Of a DNA stretch of 64,000 nt, positions 23,073-33,060 are shown in pieces; the stretch's first letter is position 1, and every line of letters starts with the position of its first letter. The position numbers were made by a program, and so were the translations under genes. The DNA is from Stictocephala bisonia. Its lineage: Eukaryota > Arthropoda > Insecta > Hemiptera > Membracidae. The stretch spans positions 496,001-560,000 of the forward strand of contig JAQJVL010000323.1 in the NCBI GenBank assembly GCA_035578905.1, in the 5' to 3' direction. A model generated the notes under the pieces. It had not been told where the DNA came from. It saw nothing but the letters and a program-made list of their open reading frames with translations, and did not search any database.

Positions 23073-23280
23073 GACAATTCGTCCCACGGACATTTCGTCC
23101 CCCAAGAAAAATGCGGACATTTCGTTCCACTTAGGTTCTCTCAGGGTGAGACGAAGTGTCCGTTTAGAAATATTTGGAGACTAATTATCAAACCCGACCC
23201 AGGTAGGACACTCCACAGAGTGGGACGGAATGTCCGCATTTTTCTTTGGGGACGAAATGTCCGTGGGACGAATTGTCCTG
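23073..23280. mobile_element. Short foldback/MITE element, about 208 bp
   Basis: The left arm GGACAATTCGTCCCACGGAC, TTTCGTCCCC and AAATGCGGACATTTCG is mirrored by the right arm, GGAATGTCCGCATTTTTC, GGGGACGAAATGTCCGTGGG and ACGAATTGTCC. The arms are about 58 bp and leave an unpaired centre of about 90 bp. It is non-coding and non-autonomous. The repeated GGACA..TCGTCC words inside each arm give sub-palindromes. Confidence 0.85.
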
Positions 23281-24529
23281 TAATCGTTGAATACAGCTCA
23301 GGCGATAGTTCCGCGCCAATTTGGGCCTCTGTAATGCAGAATTAATTTAAGTGCGCAGTTTCCTCGTGTCGTGTAAAATATGCCAAACCGTAAAGAAATA
23401 ATGCGTGTTTTTTTAAATAACATTTCCGGTTCATGCATATTTATTTTGCTGATTAGCGAATCGCCTTTGATATGGAGGGTTATTAGTGCACAATTACGCG
23501 TTAACCATTAACATGGTTTATTAGTCAAAGAAGATATCCATTTTCCTTATAAATATGAAATATTTTCCTATTGATATCTACTTTACCTCATTCGCTGCTG
23601 AAAATCACGTAATCAAGTCACCTTTATGGTAAGAAATGGTGCATTATTTTGTAACTTAAAATTAGGTACAGTACTCTATGGTTGAAAATTGTGATATAAG
23701 CTACCTAGGATAGATATACATGGATCGCACCATGTTGAAGTTGTGGAAAAGGCTGTTCAAAATGCACTTGACTACACTTTTTACCAAGAACAAAAAATAA
23801 TAATAATGGGTGGCAACTTTCGTTGCCAGCCGCAGTGAATGTGTTGAATTATGTAGTCGTGTTAGGATGACAGTATGAATGTTGGGATCTTTCTGTTAAT
23901 ATGTCAGAAACATTTTCTTTAAAACAAAATCCAACGAATCGGGTTTTTATTAAATAATACGTCAACAATTGATGACCTTACCTAATCTAACGAAAAGTAA
24001 CCTAACTTAGCTAACTAACTAAAGAGACATAACCTAAACTATCTTAACGATTGTAACCTAACCTAACAAAGAAACAGGCATTTGCGAACAAATTTTGCAA
24101 GAAATTCTAATCAGTTACCCTCCTATAACATTTAAAGTTTGTGTCTTTGTTGGTATGAAAAATTCTGTAGACACATATCTGAAAATTCCGATTTATGAAA
24201 TGGATGCGGTAACACTTGATGGATAGTGGACATCAGCATTACAAGTTCAATGGCATGTTTGTATTTTCAATAAAGTAAGCTGTCGTGTTTTACAATTGAA
24301 AAGAGAATCCATTTCTATTAAGAAATTAATTAGACTATACTTCAGTATATGGATGCGCGTAGCTGTGCGCGTGACCTTTGTTTATGATGTTGTATTCATT
24401 AAGATGCAAAACTAACTATGACTGTTCCATCTAGTGGAAGATCACTCTAAAGGAATCTCGGCGCGCGAATCGTAACTTGAATCCTAGTGATCAATCGTAA
24501 CCGAAAATAAAATTAAATGACCAATATTA
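23281..24529. other. Non-coding gap with degenerate CCTAA words
   Basis: 23973-24070 contains scattered CCTAAC/CTAAC/TTAACC words resembling decayed telomere-type repeats. No gene recognised. Confidence 0.4.
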
Positions 24530-25018
24530 TTTCTCTGTACGGTGATCATTTAAACACAACTTTACACACAGCACTTTGTAGCCGAAAAGTTTTGCCACTT
24601 TCGAAGAAAGTTTGAACATTTTCAAAATACGATTTATAAATTTGTTAGAAATTTTCCGAGTTTCAAACAAAATCATTGAGTTGTAAACCAATTTTCGTGT
24701 TTGCACTGGTTGTCGGTACAGTATTGAAACTTCCTTTGAAACTGAAATTTGCACCAAAAGTTGCAAACTTTGTAGTTTGAAACTTCCCTACCTTTATCTC
24801 TTGAGCATGCGCGTGCATCGTTCATGTTGATCAGCTGGTATGTACAGCTGACGTCTCAAATAAGAAATTTTAACACTTTTAAATGCAAACATAGCTAATT
24901 TGTAACTTTTTAGTTTAAAACAAAAAATCTTAAACTAAAAATTTGCAACTTTAGGTTTGCAACAAACCTAAAGTTGCAAACTGTTTAGTTGCAAACTGCT
25001 GTGTGAACGCGGCTTAAA
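24530..25018. mobile_element. TTGCAA-rich inverted-repeat element (MITE-like)
   Basis: The region is built of GTTTGCAACTTT/AAAGTTGCAAAC words in both orientations. It ends with CTGTGTGAACGCGGCTTA, a terminus style common in insect MITEs. Its core is a perfect 15-bp hairpin at 24945-24959 and 24963-24977 with a CAA loop, extendable to about 24 bp. The left boundary is uncertain, possibly near 24545 (ACACAACTTTACACACAGC). A minus frame at 24527-24766 is a by-product. Confidence 0.5.
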
Positions 25019-25449
25019 GTAAACCTGTTATTGTTTTTCAGTATCTTTCTTAATGCAATTTAAGGCCATCAATCAGCTGTTATTTTCTTCCAAGCAAACT
25101 GACTCCGCTGTACTGTCATTTTAAGTAATGCTTTGTTTTCACCTCGCGTTCCTCACTCGCCATGCACAACGTGACAAGGTCACGCGCAAGCCTCTGTGCC
25201 ACCATCAGTAGTAGGGTGAGTGGGTGGGGTGACACTCATACGTACATTAAGGCGTAACAACAGTCTTTTACATCGTCAGAAATTATAGGACCATAGAATG
25301 TGTCCGCTCAGCTGTGGCACGCCGTCCAGCCGGCGTCAACAACCTTCGGGAAATTTATTGCCATTCCTCCTTCATTTATTGTCGCCTCTGGCGTTAAACA
25401 CCATTAATGGTGGCTTTTGTCATATTTCACCCCCATTATAGTTACATAT
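25019..25449. other. Non-coding gap
   Basis: Mixed, locally GC-richer at 25140-25340 with GGGTGAGTGGGTGGGGTG. Nothing recognised. Confidence 0.4.
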
Positions 25450-25620
25450 CAATTGTGATAATAACTCATTGTCTACATTTGTCAAGTGCACGAATAGCTA
25501 CATAATTTCATGTTCAATTCTGATAATAACTCAGTGTGTATGTGTGTCGTGGGCACGAATAGCTACGTTCATTTCTGATAATAACTCAATATGTACATGT
25601 ATCGTGTGCACGAATAACCC
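25450..25620. repeat. Short imperfect tandem repeat, 3 copies
   Basis: The order (C)AATT(G/C)TGATAATAACTCA, about 20 variable bases, GTGCACGAATA(G/A) and C occurs three times, at spacings of about 70 and 60 bp. Confidence 0.75.
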
Positions 25621-26514
25621 CAAAATCTCCTTTTTAGTTCATGCAAACGATCTTGGGTTAAAATGTCAACTAGGAGGCGCCGTTGAGAAAGAAAAAAAAA
25701 TAGATATCTCCTACAATAGTGCGGTATATGTGTGTCGAGTAGTTGTGTGTGTCTCCAGTTTGCCATGAGATGGCAGAGTCAGCACCGTTGTCAGTCCCCT
25801 CTTTTACTCTCAAATTCTCAAGTATTAACGAAGTAATTAACACTAGATTAACAACGACGTACATTAGCTTTAATCTATTTATAACTGGCACTGAGACAAG
25901 AAAACGACCTCTGTTTATTTTTTATTCTGTGGCTTAGTGGAGTGGTAGATTCATAGGATAGATATGCTAATTACTGCTACTCCTCAATATTAGAGTCTCA
26001 CGCACCTCCCTATCCTTGGTGTTAACCGTTCCATTTTGTATTTATATAACGTCGGTGATGGTGGTCTACCGGGATGTATCACCCCGAACGTGAAGCCACG
26101 TCAAACAAAGCCAACATCCTGATTCCTGATCACGAGCCAGTTTCCTCTTGTATGCAGCCTATATACAAACAGGTACGAAACCTAAACCTACATGAGAGGG
26201 GGTGTCGAGAAGTAGTTACTGAGCTCGTTTACATCAACTATTGAAAAGTTCGATCTTTTCGTTCTATATAGTTGCAATTGTAGAATATACTGTGTACTAA
26301 AGAAACTAAATACAATGAAGTAATTTTGTTTCTTTTCAAACAAAACTAGTTAAATTAAGGTACCCAGTAGGAAATGTTAAACTTTATCAATCTAACGTGG
26401 CGTAACCCACCCTAACTAACCTATCAGAGATGGCCGACACACTTCCAAAAAATAATATGTTTTAAAAGATAAAAACAAAGATAAGTAACGAAAGCTGAAC
26501 ATATTTTTATACCT
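25621..26514. other. Non-coding gap
   Basis: Several small overlapping frames exist on both strands at 25569-25937 (60-99 codons), with no recognisable domain. None is supported as a gene. Confidence 0.4.
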
Positions 26515-27755
26515 AGCGTTTGGTGCTGCAGTGCATTCAGTACGAAGTCAATAGTCAACGTTTGGTGCAGCAGTGCATTCAGTACGAAGTCAATAGTCAA
26601 CGTTTGGTGCAGCAGTGCATTCAGTACGAAGTCAATAGGCAACGTTTGGTGCAGCAGTGCATTCAGAAGGAAGTCAATAGTCAACGTTTGGTGCAGCAGT
26701 GCATTCAGTACGAAGTCATTAGTCAACGTTTGGTGCAGCAGTGCATTCAGAAGGAAGTCAATAGTCAGCGTTTGGTGCAGCAGTGCATTCAGTAGGAAGT
26801 CAATAGTCAATGTATGGTGCAGTAGTGCATTCAGTACGAAGTCAATAGGCAACGTTTGGTGCAGCAGTGCATTCAGTACGAAGTTCACATCAACGTTTGG
26901 TGCAGCAGTGCATTCATCACGAAGTTCACATCAACGTTTGGTGCAACAGTGTATTCAGTAGGAAGTCAATAGTCAACGTTTGGTGCAACAGTGCATTCAT
27001 CACGAAGTTCATAGTCAACGTTTGGTGCAGCGAAGTTCATAGTCAACGTTTGGTGCAGCAGTGCATTCATCACGAAGTTCATAGTCAACGTTTGGTGCAG
27101 CAGTGCATTCATCACGAAGTTCACATCAACGTTTGGTGCAACAGTGCATTCATCACGAAGTTCATAGTCAACGTTTGGTGCAGCAGTGCATTCATCACGA
27201 AGTTCATAGTCAACGTTTGGTGCAGCAGTGCATTCAGTGCATTCATCACGAAGTTCATAGTCAACGTTTGGTGCAGCAGTGCATTCATCACGAAGTTCAC
27301 ATCAACGTTTGGTGCAACAGTGCATTCAGTAGGAAGTCAATAGTCAACGTTTGGTGCAGCAGTGCATTCAGCACGAAGTTCATATCAACGTTTGGTGCAA
27401 CAGTGCATTCATCACAATGTCAATAGTCAACGTTTGATGCAGTAGTGCATTCATCACAATGTCAATAGTCAACGTTTGGTGCAGCAGTGCATTCATCACA
27501 ATGTCAATAGTCAACGTTTGGTGCAGCAGTGCATTCAACACAATGTCACTAGTCAACGTTTGGTGCATCAGTGCATTCATCACAATGTCAATAATCAACG
27601 TTTGGTGCAGCAGTGCATTCATCACAATGTCAATAGTCAACGTTTGGTGCAGCAGTGCATTCAGCACGATGTCCATAGCCAATGTTTGGTCCTGCATTGC
27701 ATTCAACACGAAGTTCATAGTCAACGTTTGGTGACTATGAACTTCACGATTCATC
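26515..27755. repeat. 42-bp tandem repeat, about 29 copies, three zones
   Basis: The unit holds GTGCATTCA(N), a GAAGT(T/C) block, ATAGTCAACGTTTGGTGCAG and CA. Three zones follow each other. At 26515-26880 the variable block is GTACGAAGTCAATAG. At 26880-27400 it is TCACGAAGTTCATAG, or TTCACATC in some units. At 27400-27700 it is TCACAATGTCAATAG. Because 42 is a multiple of three and the unit lacks stops in several frames, long open frames exist on both strands (154 codons minus, 158 plus). They are by-products. Confidence 0.95.
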
Positions 27756-28655
27756 ATTCAGCACGATGTCCACAATCAATCTGACTGTTGGGTCCTTAAC
27801 ACACAGAACGCTATTTTTGGTAATTAAGTAATAATTACCTCACAACCATTCATTCGTTTGCTACACAACAATTACAGAAATGAATGGAGCATTGAATAAA
27901 GCGGTGGGTGGGAGTGTGAGTGTGGCAGAGGCGGCGGCTAATTATAGGCCCTGTTAAACACAATAATTAGCTGTGTGACACTACCGCCCTGCGGCGCTGG
28001 TCGGCACTACATCATCGCCGGGCTAACTAAAGAACTGATTCATTCTTCCGCATATCTCTTACCACTGGCATTTCTTTTGCAACTGCAATACACACCATAA
28101 CGGGGTTTGTACATCTGGCCAGAACATTTCCTTTTTGTACGCTCAGCAAATATATAAACGTAAATTGAAACTCAAAGGCAGATAAAAAGGTCAGTGGAAT
28201 AATTTGAAAATGATCTTAGTATTTTTTATGCCAAGTCAGGTATTTGGTATCAACTTGTTGAATTGGTTTTGTTGAAGTTGTATCTTAACCCAGTTTGAAT
28301 CTTCTCCCTGTAGACACACGTTGTAGCTAACTCAGTGATGGTGACCGTTGAGTGGTCGCCTACTCAGTGCCATAATAATTTTTTTAGTACCCATCGCCAT
28401 TATAGACATTTTATAGAGAAATCATAGAAGTATATAACAACTTTAAACTGTGTGGAGTACAATAGCAATATTTATATACGGTAGGTAATTAAAGATTCGC
28501 AGTCATGATGTTATCCCATTCTTGCTTTGCGCCTGTATAAAGGGCTGCGATAGGCCTACTTACCGTTGTTAATTCAACAAAGTAAATTACACGTGTAAAG
28601 GTTTCCAAAGAACCTATTTTATAGAATTATAATGTAATAAGCTTACCAGGTTGGT
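27756..28655. other. Non-coding gap
   Basis: A GC-richer patch lies at 27900-28025 (GAGGCGGCGGC and TGCGGCGCTGG). The remainder is AT-rich. No gene recognised. Confidence 0.4.
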
Positions 28656-28775
28656 ATGAATGTAAAATACACGACGGAAGTCCAGGGTGACTCTGGAGGG
28701 ATTTGCGACGTAATGACGTTGGCCCCCTCCCCCTTCTGGCTAAACGTAGTAAATATTGTGTACCATGAACTGTAA
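28656..28775 (+). other. 39-codon frame containing QGDSGG
   Basis: The small ATG-to-stop frame carries QGDSGG, the signature around the catalytic Ser of trypsin-like proteases. The flanking residues do not fit: there is no Cys before the Q, and Ile-Cys replaces Pro-Leu after it. No other protease segment is visible nearby. It is either a coincidence or a heavily decayed fragment. Confidence 0.15.
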
Positions 28776-28930
28776 TTGGGGGTTGTAGCTATCTACTTGC
28801 CCTACAGGGACTATGATTCTAGAGCGATAATCGAATAAAGTTCCTACAGCAGTTTTAATTTTGGCTGAAATATCTGCAGATTTTAGTGGTTATATGTGGC
28901 TAATATAACGAGCTGAGAGTCTTATTTGCC

Positions 28931-29005
28931 AGGCCTCTGGTAGTCTAGTGGTTAGCATTTCTGCTTCACATGCGGAAGGTCATGGGTTCAAATCTTGGGA
29001 GGTCC
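28931..29005 (+). mobile_element. tRNA-Val(CAC)-like sequence, probably a SINE head or tRNA pseudogene
   Basis: It has the A box TAGTCTAGTGG (a fit to TRGYNNANNNG), and an anticodon arm TCTGC-TTCACAT-GCGGA with CAC at the anticodon positions. A variable loop AGGTC and the B-box-like GGGTTCAAATC follow. Overall order and spacing follow a tRNA-Val. The T stem has several G-U pairs and the acceptor stem pairs imperfectly, so a functional tRNA is unlikely. Confidence 0.55.
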
Positions 29006-30030
29006 ACTTAAAATTTGCTTGAAGGGTTTAGACCGTTGTCCCTTAACAATGTTTGAAAGATAAGTAAAATAATAACAGTGTCGTAAATAGTCATAAAAAA
29101 CGTGATACGATGGCAACTCCAAACCGGCACAATATGACGTGGCGCGGTAAACTCTGGTTCATCTGAGATCCTTACTGTAGTATGCTTAAATATTCAACCC
29201 TAAAAATAACCCTTATTTACAATTTACTCCTATTTTTATACGTTGGAAAAAATATCACTCCGAGTTTAAATGTTAAAACATTACCGTTATACTGAACGCT
29301 GATTTATCTGATTGTGTGACATATCTATCTGAATGTCGAGACGTGTACGTACATGCATGGTTTACATGTATTAATATAAATTTCCTTAAGACTCATGTTA
29401 AAATGCATATGCCTTCAATTTCAGATCTTGGAGGAAATAATTTAAAACGGAGTTGGATATCGTCAATAATAAAGCCTAAATTACAATGTTTTAATAGTTT
29501 TACTATCAATTTAATTAAATATTATTAAACATTTCTAATGACTTTGAGAAAACAATTATAGCGTCGTCAAAGAAGAATTATTATTTACGATTTTTGACTT
29601 GTTGTAAAGTTATTTACAATAGTTATTTTAAATATCATACAGACGAAAGAAAGAACTTTGTACGAATGAAACACCTAAAGTTAATTTGTATTTTGTAAGG
29701 AGATTCATGTTGAAACAAAGTAAAGAATTGACCTCGTTGGGAAATGGGTCACGAAGTCGGGACACGAGAAACATTTGCTCAGCTCAACTCGCTGAATAAC
29801 AAACAGGCACATGTTTAGTATTAATAAAACTGCGTAAAAAACGACCAGTGAAAGGGGCACCTGGTCGATAAAAGGGGCCCCAGGTATTGATAAATACTAA
29901 ACCCCCCTCCCCTCAGAGGGGTGACGTCCTCCCCTCTGTGACGTGGCTGACTCGTGTGATAATAAGGCGGGTAAACAAACCGCACGTTGACTTTTGGGGA
30001 CAAAGTGTTGTGGCGATAAGTTATATGATA
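29006..30030. other. Non-coding gap
   Basis: AT-rich up to 29740. The patch 29830-30000 has short GC-rich inverted words (CCCCTCCCCTCAGAGGGG, GGGGCCCC). A 70-codon frame at 29316 has no recognised domain. Confidence 0.4.
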
Positions 30031-31466
30031 CCGACACGGCGTCCGCTTAATGGTTGCCATCGACGTGGACACAACCAGAGAAGTCTGGGGTGTTCGTGTT
30101 GGGTGGTTGTCAGTGTCACGGTTCGATTGTTATATAGGTAAGATAACTGAGTGTAAGGCTTGTCAAATATCTAAAAATCAAACCAACGCTACGTGGTTCG
30201 GATTCCACGTGAAGCTGTGTCGGAACTGGTGGCGCAATGCTGTAACCCAGCTATTGGGGGACAAATTGTTGAGGAGATAGTAGGCAATAGGTTCTATATT
30301 CGGTCCTCTTTATACCGACACGGCGTCCGCTCAGTGGTTGCCATCGACGTGGACACTATCAGAGAAGTCTGGGGTATTCATGTTGGGTGGTTGTCACGGT
30401 TCGATTGTTATATAGGTAAGGTAACTGAGTGTAAGGCTTGTCAAATATCTAAAAATCACACCAACGCTACGTGGTTCGGATTTCACGTGAAGCTGTGTCG
30501 GAACTGGTGGTGCAATGCTGTAATCCAGCTATTGGGGGACAAATTGTTGAGGAGATAGTAGGCAATAGGTTCTATATTCGATCCTCTTTCTACCGACACG
30601 GCGTCCGCTCAGTGGTTGCCATCGACGTGGATACTACCAGAGAAGTCTGGGGTGTTCATGTTGGGTGGTTGTCACGGTTCGATTGTTGTTATATAGGTAA
30701 GATAACTGAGTGTAAGGCTTGTCAAATATCTAAAAATCACACCAACGCTACGTGGTTCGGATTCCACGTGAAGCTGTGTCGGAACTGGTGGCGCAATGCT
30801 GTAATCCAGCTATTGGGGGACAAATTGTTGAGGAGATAGTAGGCAATAGGTTCTATATTCGATCCTCTTTATACCGACACGGCGTCCGCTCAGTGGTTGC
30901 CATCGACGTGGACACTATCAGAGAAGTCTGGGGTGTTCATGTTGGGTGGTTGTCACGGTTCGATTGTTATATAGGTAAGAAAACTGAGTGTAAGGCTTGT
31001 CAAATATCTAAAAATCACACCAACGCTACGTGGTTCGGATTCCACGTGAAGCTGTGTCGGAACTGGTGGCGCAATGCTGTAACCCAGCTATTGGGGGACA
31101 AATTGTTGAGGAGATAGTAGGCAATAGGTTCTATATTAGGTCCTCTTTATACCGACACGGCGCCGCTCAGTGGTTGCCATCGACGACGTTGACACTACTA
31201 GAGAAGTCTTGGGTGTCCATGTTGGATGGTGGTCAAATTTCAGATGTTGTGTAGGGAAGAGAATTGAGTCTCAGGCGTTTCAGATAGCTGAAAATCACGT
31301 ACTACCAGGTTCGGATTCCACGTAAAGCTGTAGTTCCCTTAGTAGCCCTGGCTATTAGGCTCTTAATAAATAGTTCTTCCTGAGTAACAGTGAACCTTAG
31401 TTACACTCAACACACTCGTTACTCCTTATACTCGTACGATCGGCGCCCTACTAATGAATGATGAAC
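30031..31466 (+). mobile_element. SINE family B with its 5' module repeated in tandem (multi-head copy)
   Basis: The landmark GACACGGCG starts at 30033, 30317, 30595, 30876 and 31154, giving units of 284, 278, 281 and 278 bp. Each unit runs from CCGACACGGCGTCCGCTCAG through the core ACGTGGTTCGGATTCCACGT, then head-like GGCGCAATGCTGTAA(C/T)CCAGC and the linker ATAGTAGGCAATAGG. Only the last unit continues into the normal family B 3' tail (31300-31466, ending CGATCGGCGCCCTACTAATG). All unit lengths leave a remainder of 2 modulo 3, so similar 121-122 codon frames overlap in rotating phases. I regard these as by-products. Confidence 0.85.
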
Positions 31467-31900
31467 CGTACCGTAGTTGTGTGTTGAGAGTAAGATACGT
31501 CATCAGACTATCTGGGACGCCTTTATTAATAGTTTGATTAAACTGAAAAGCAGAATAATATAATAATAAAAACATTTATTGTTGTCCTCTTTACTATTGT
31601 AAGCTGTAATCTAAGAGAACTAATTACATAGAATTTTGGCTATAAAGGTGATTTCTTAAAATTGGTGTAAAATTTTTTCAGTGACTTTTTCAGTGACAGT
31701 GAAGTATTTCAAAATTTTAATCTTTTAACAGAAATTAAGTCCAAAAGTCGGTAAAAATTTAGGAAGTTTTCCTCTTCTAATTAAAGTAGTTGACAACATA
31801 TTTGATTTCACTATTTTTTATTTTTCTTCGTAATAAATTATAGTTTTTTTTATATATTTGGAATTTTAATTTATTTCTTCAAACTGCCTGTCCTCATTTT
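31467..31900. other. AT-rich gap
   Basis: Nothing recognised between the SINE-B array and the long palindrome. Confidence 0.45.
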
Positions 31901-32111
31901 AAAATTGCATATGAAATGCAAATACAATTTGTTTGTATAGTGACATTATATTATTATGAAGAAAAAAAAACAATATTGGTTACATTATTGACCCTACTTG
32001 ACAATTATTGTCAAGTAGGGTCAATAATGTAGCCAATATTGTTTTTTTTCTACATAATAATATAATGTCACTATACAAACAAATTGTATTTGCATTTCAT
32101 ATGCAATTTTT
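31901..32111. repeat. 211-bp near-perfect palindrome, 3-nt loop
   Basis: The left arm, 31901-32004, and right arm, 32008-32111, are 104 bp each and complementary with only about three mismatches or one-base gaps. The central hairpin is CCCTACTTGACAA, loop TTA, TTGTCAAGTAGGG. The arms include ATTGCATATGAAATGCAAAT and a poly-A/poly-T block. The arrangement would form a very stable cruciform or RNA hairpin. It could be a recent inverted duplication, a palindromic MITE or a hairpin-RNA locus. A 60-codon frame in its right arm is a by-product. Confidence 0.93.
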
Positions 32112-33060
32112 TATTCCAATAGTTGTAATTTTTACAAAATTATTTATTTTCGATTACAATTCGCAATTTACGTTTTTATTTCATAAATGAACACGAATTA
32201 AATTTTATTTATCAGGGAGAATTATGGATATTATTTTACACTGACCATGGTTAGATTTGGGTCAGAACCCACTTTTTATGATTTATCGTCAATTCATCAG
32301 CAGGAATTATGGAAATTTTAAATTATTAGTTTTACGTTTTTTAGCTTAGGTCGGGTTATGAGTCAAATTTTATTATAATATATTGTCAATTTCTTAAAGA
32401 TCTGTGCTTATTTTAGGTGCATTGATTGTATTTATGTATGAAATAGTGATAGTTTTCTAAGTAGAGTCAGCTAATTAGGTCGATATATTTTAATTATACG
32501 CGTTTTAGATAGCCTACATTATGAACAGCTGGTTCAAGGTCATTATGGTAGTAGATCAGCTGACGATCAAGCAAGCACTGATTCACTGCTAAATGTAGGT
32601 CTGTCTGCTTTGTGTTGCTTACTGTCTATTATCTATGTTTTCAACCTCTGATTAAAATATTCAAACTTAAAAATCAATTATATGAGAAATCAATATATTT
32701 TCATATTTATTCCTTCACTGTTATTTTTTATATCTTTTTATTTAACTTTTTATTAGGATAATTTTATATTTTATAATTTTTTACTCAATATTAACTAAAA
32801 GAACACCACATTTTAGAATAAATTTTAACGTAAATCGATAGCAAAATTTAAAATAAATGTTTGTTACATGATGATGAATTGTTGATGTATTAATTTCTTG
32901 ACCTTGAACCGCCCTCCTTATTCAATAGAATGGCATTACTGTAGGCCCACTACATTCCTCAAGAGACGTAATATTCTATGGATAAAACAATGTATTCTTT
33001 AAAACAAGACGAGCTCGTAGAAACTCGAATCCACATTTTGTTAAATAGCCGATTTCAGCT
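32112..33060. other. AT-rich gap
   Basis: Two CAGCTG-type words occur near 32525-32565. Nothing else recognised. Confidence 0.45.

Noticed and set aside
26424..27784. Long frames on both strands, up to 158 codons
   Set aside because: The 42-bp unit is a multiple of three and stop-free in several frames, so open frames are automatic on both strands.
28931..29005. Functional tRNA-Val gene
   Set aside because: The anticodon arm and A box are good, but the T stem relies on G-U pairs and the acceptor stem is imperfect. A SINE head or pseudogene is more likely.
30193..31254. Series of similar 121-122 codon frames
   Set aside because: Each frame runs across one and a bit SINE-B units in rotating phases. 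The same sequence in dispersed B copies is not open.
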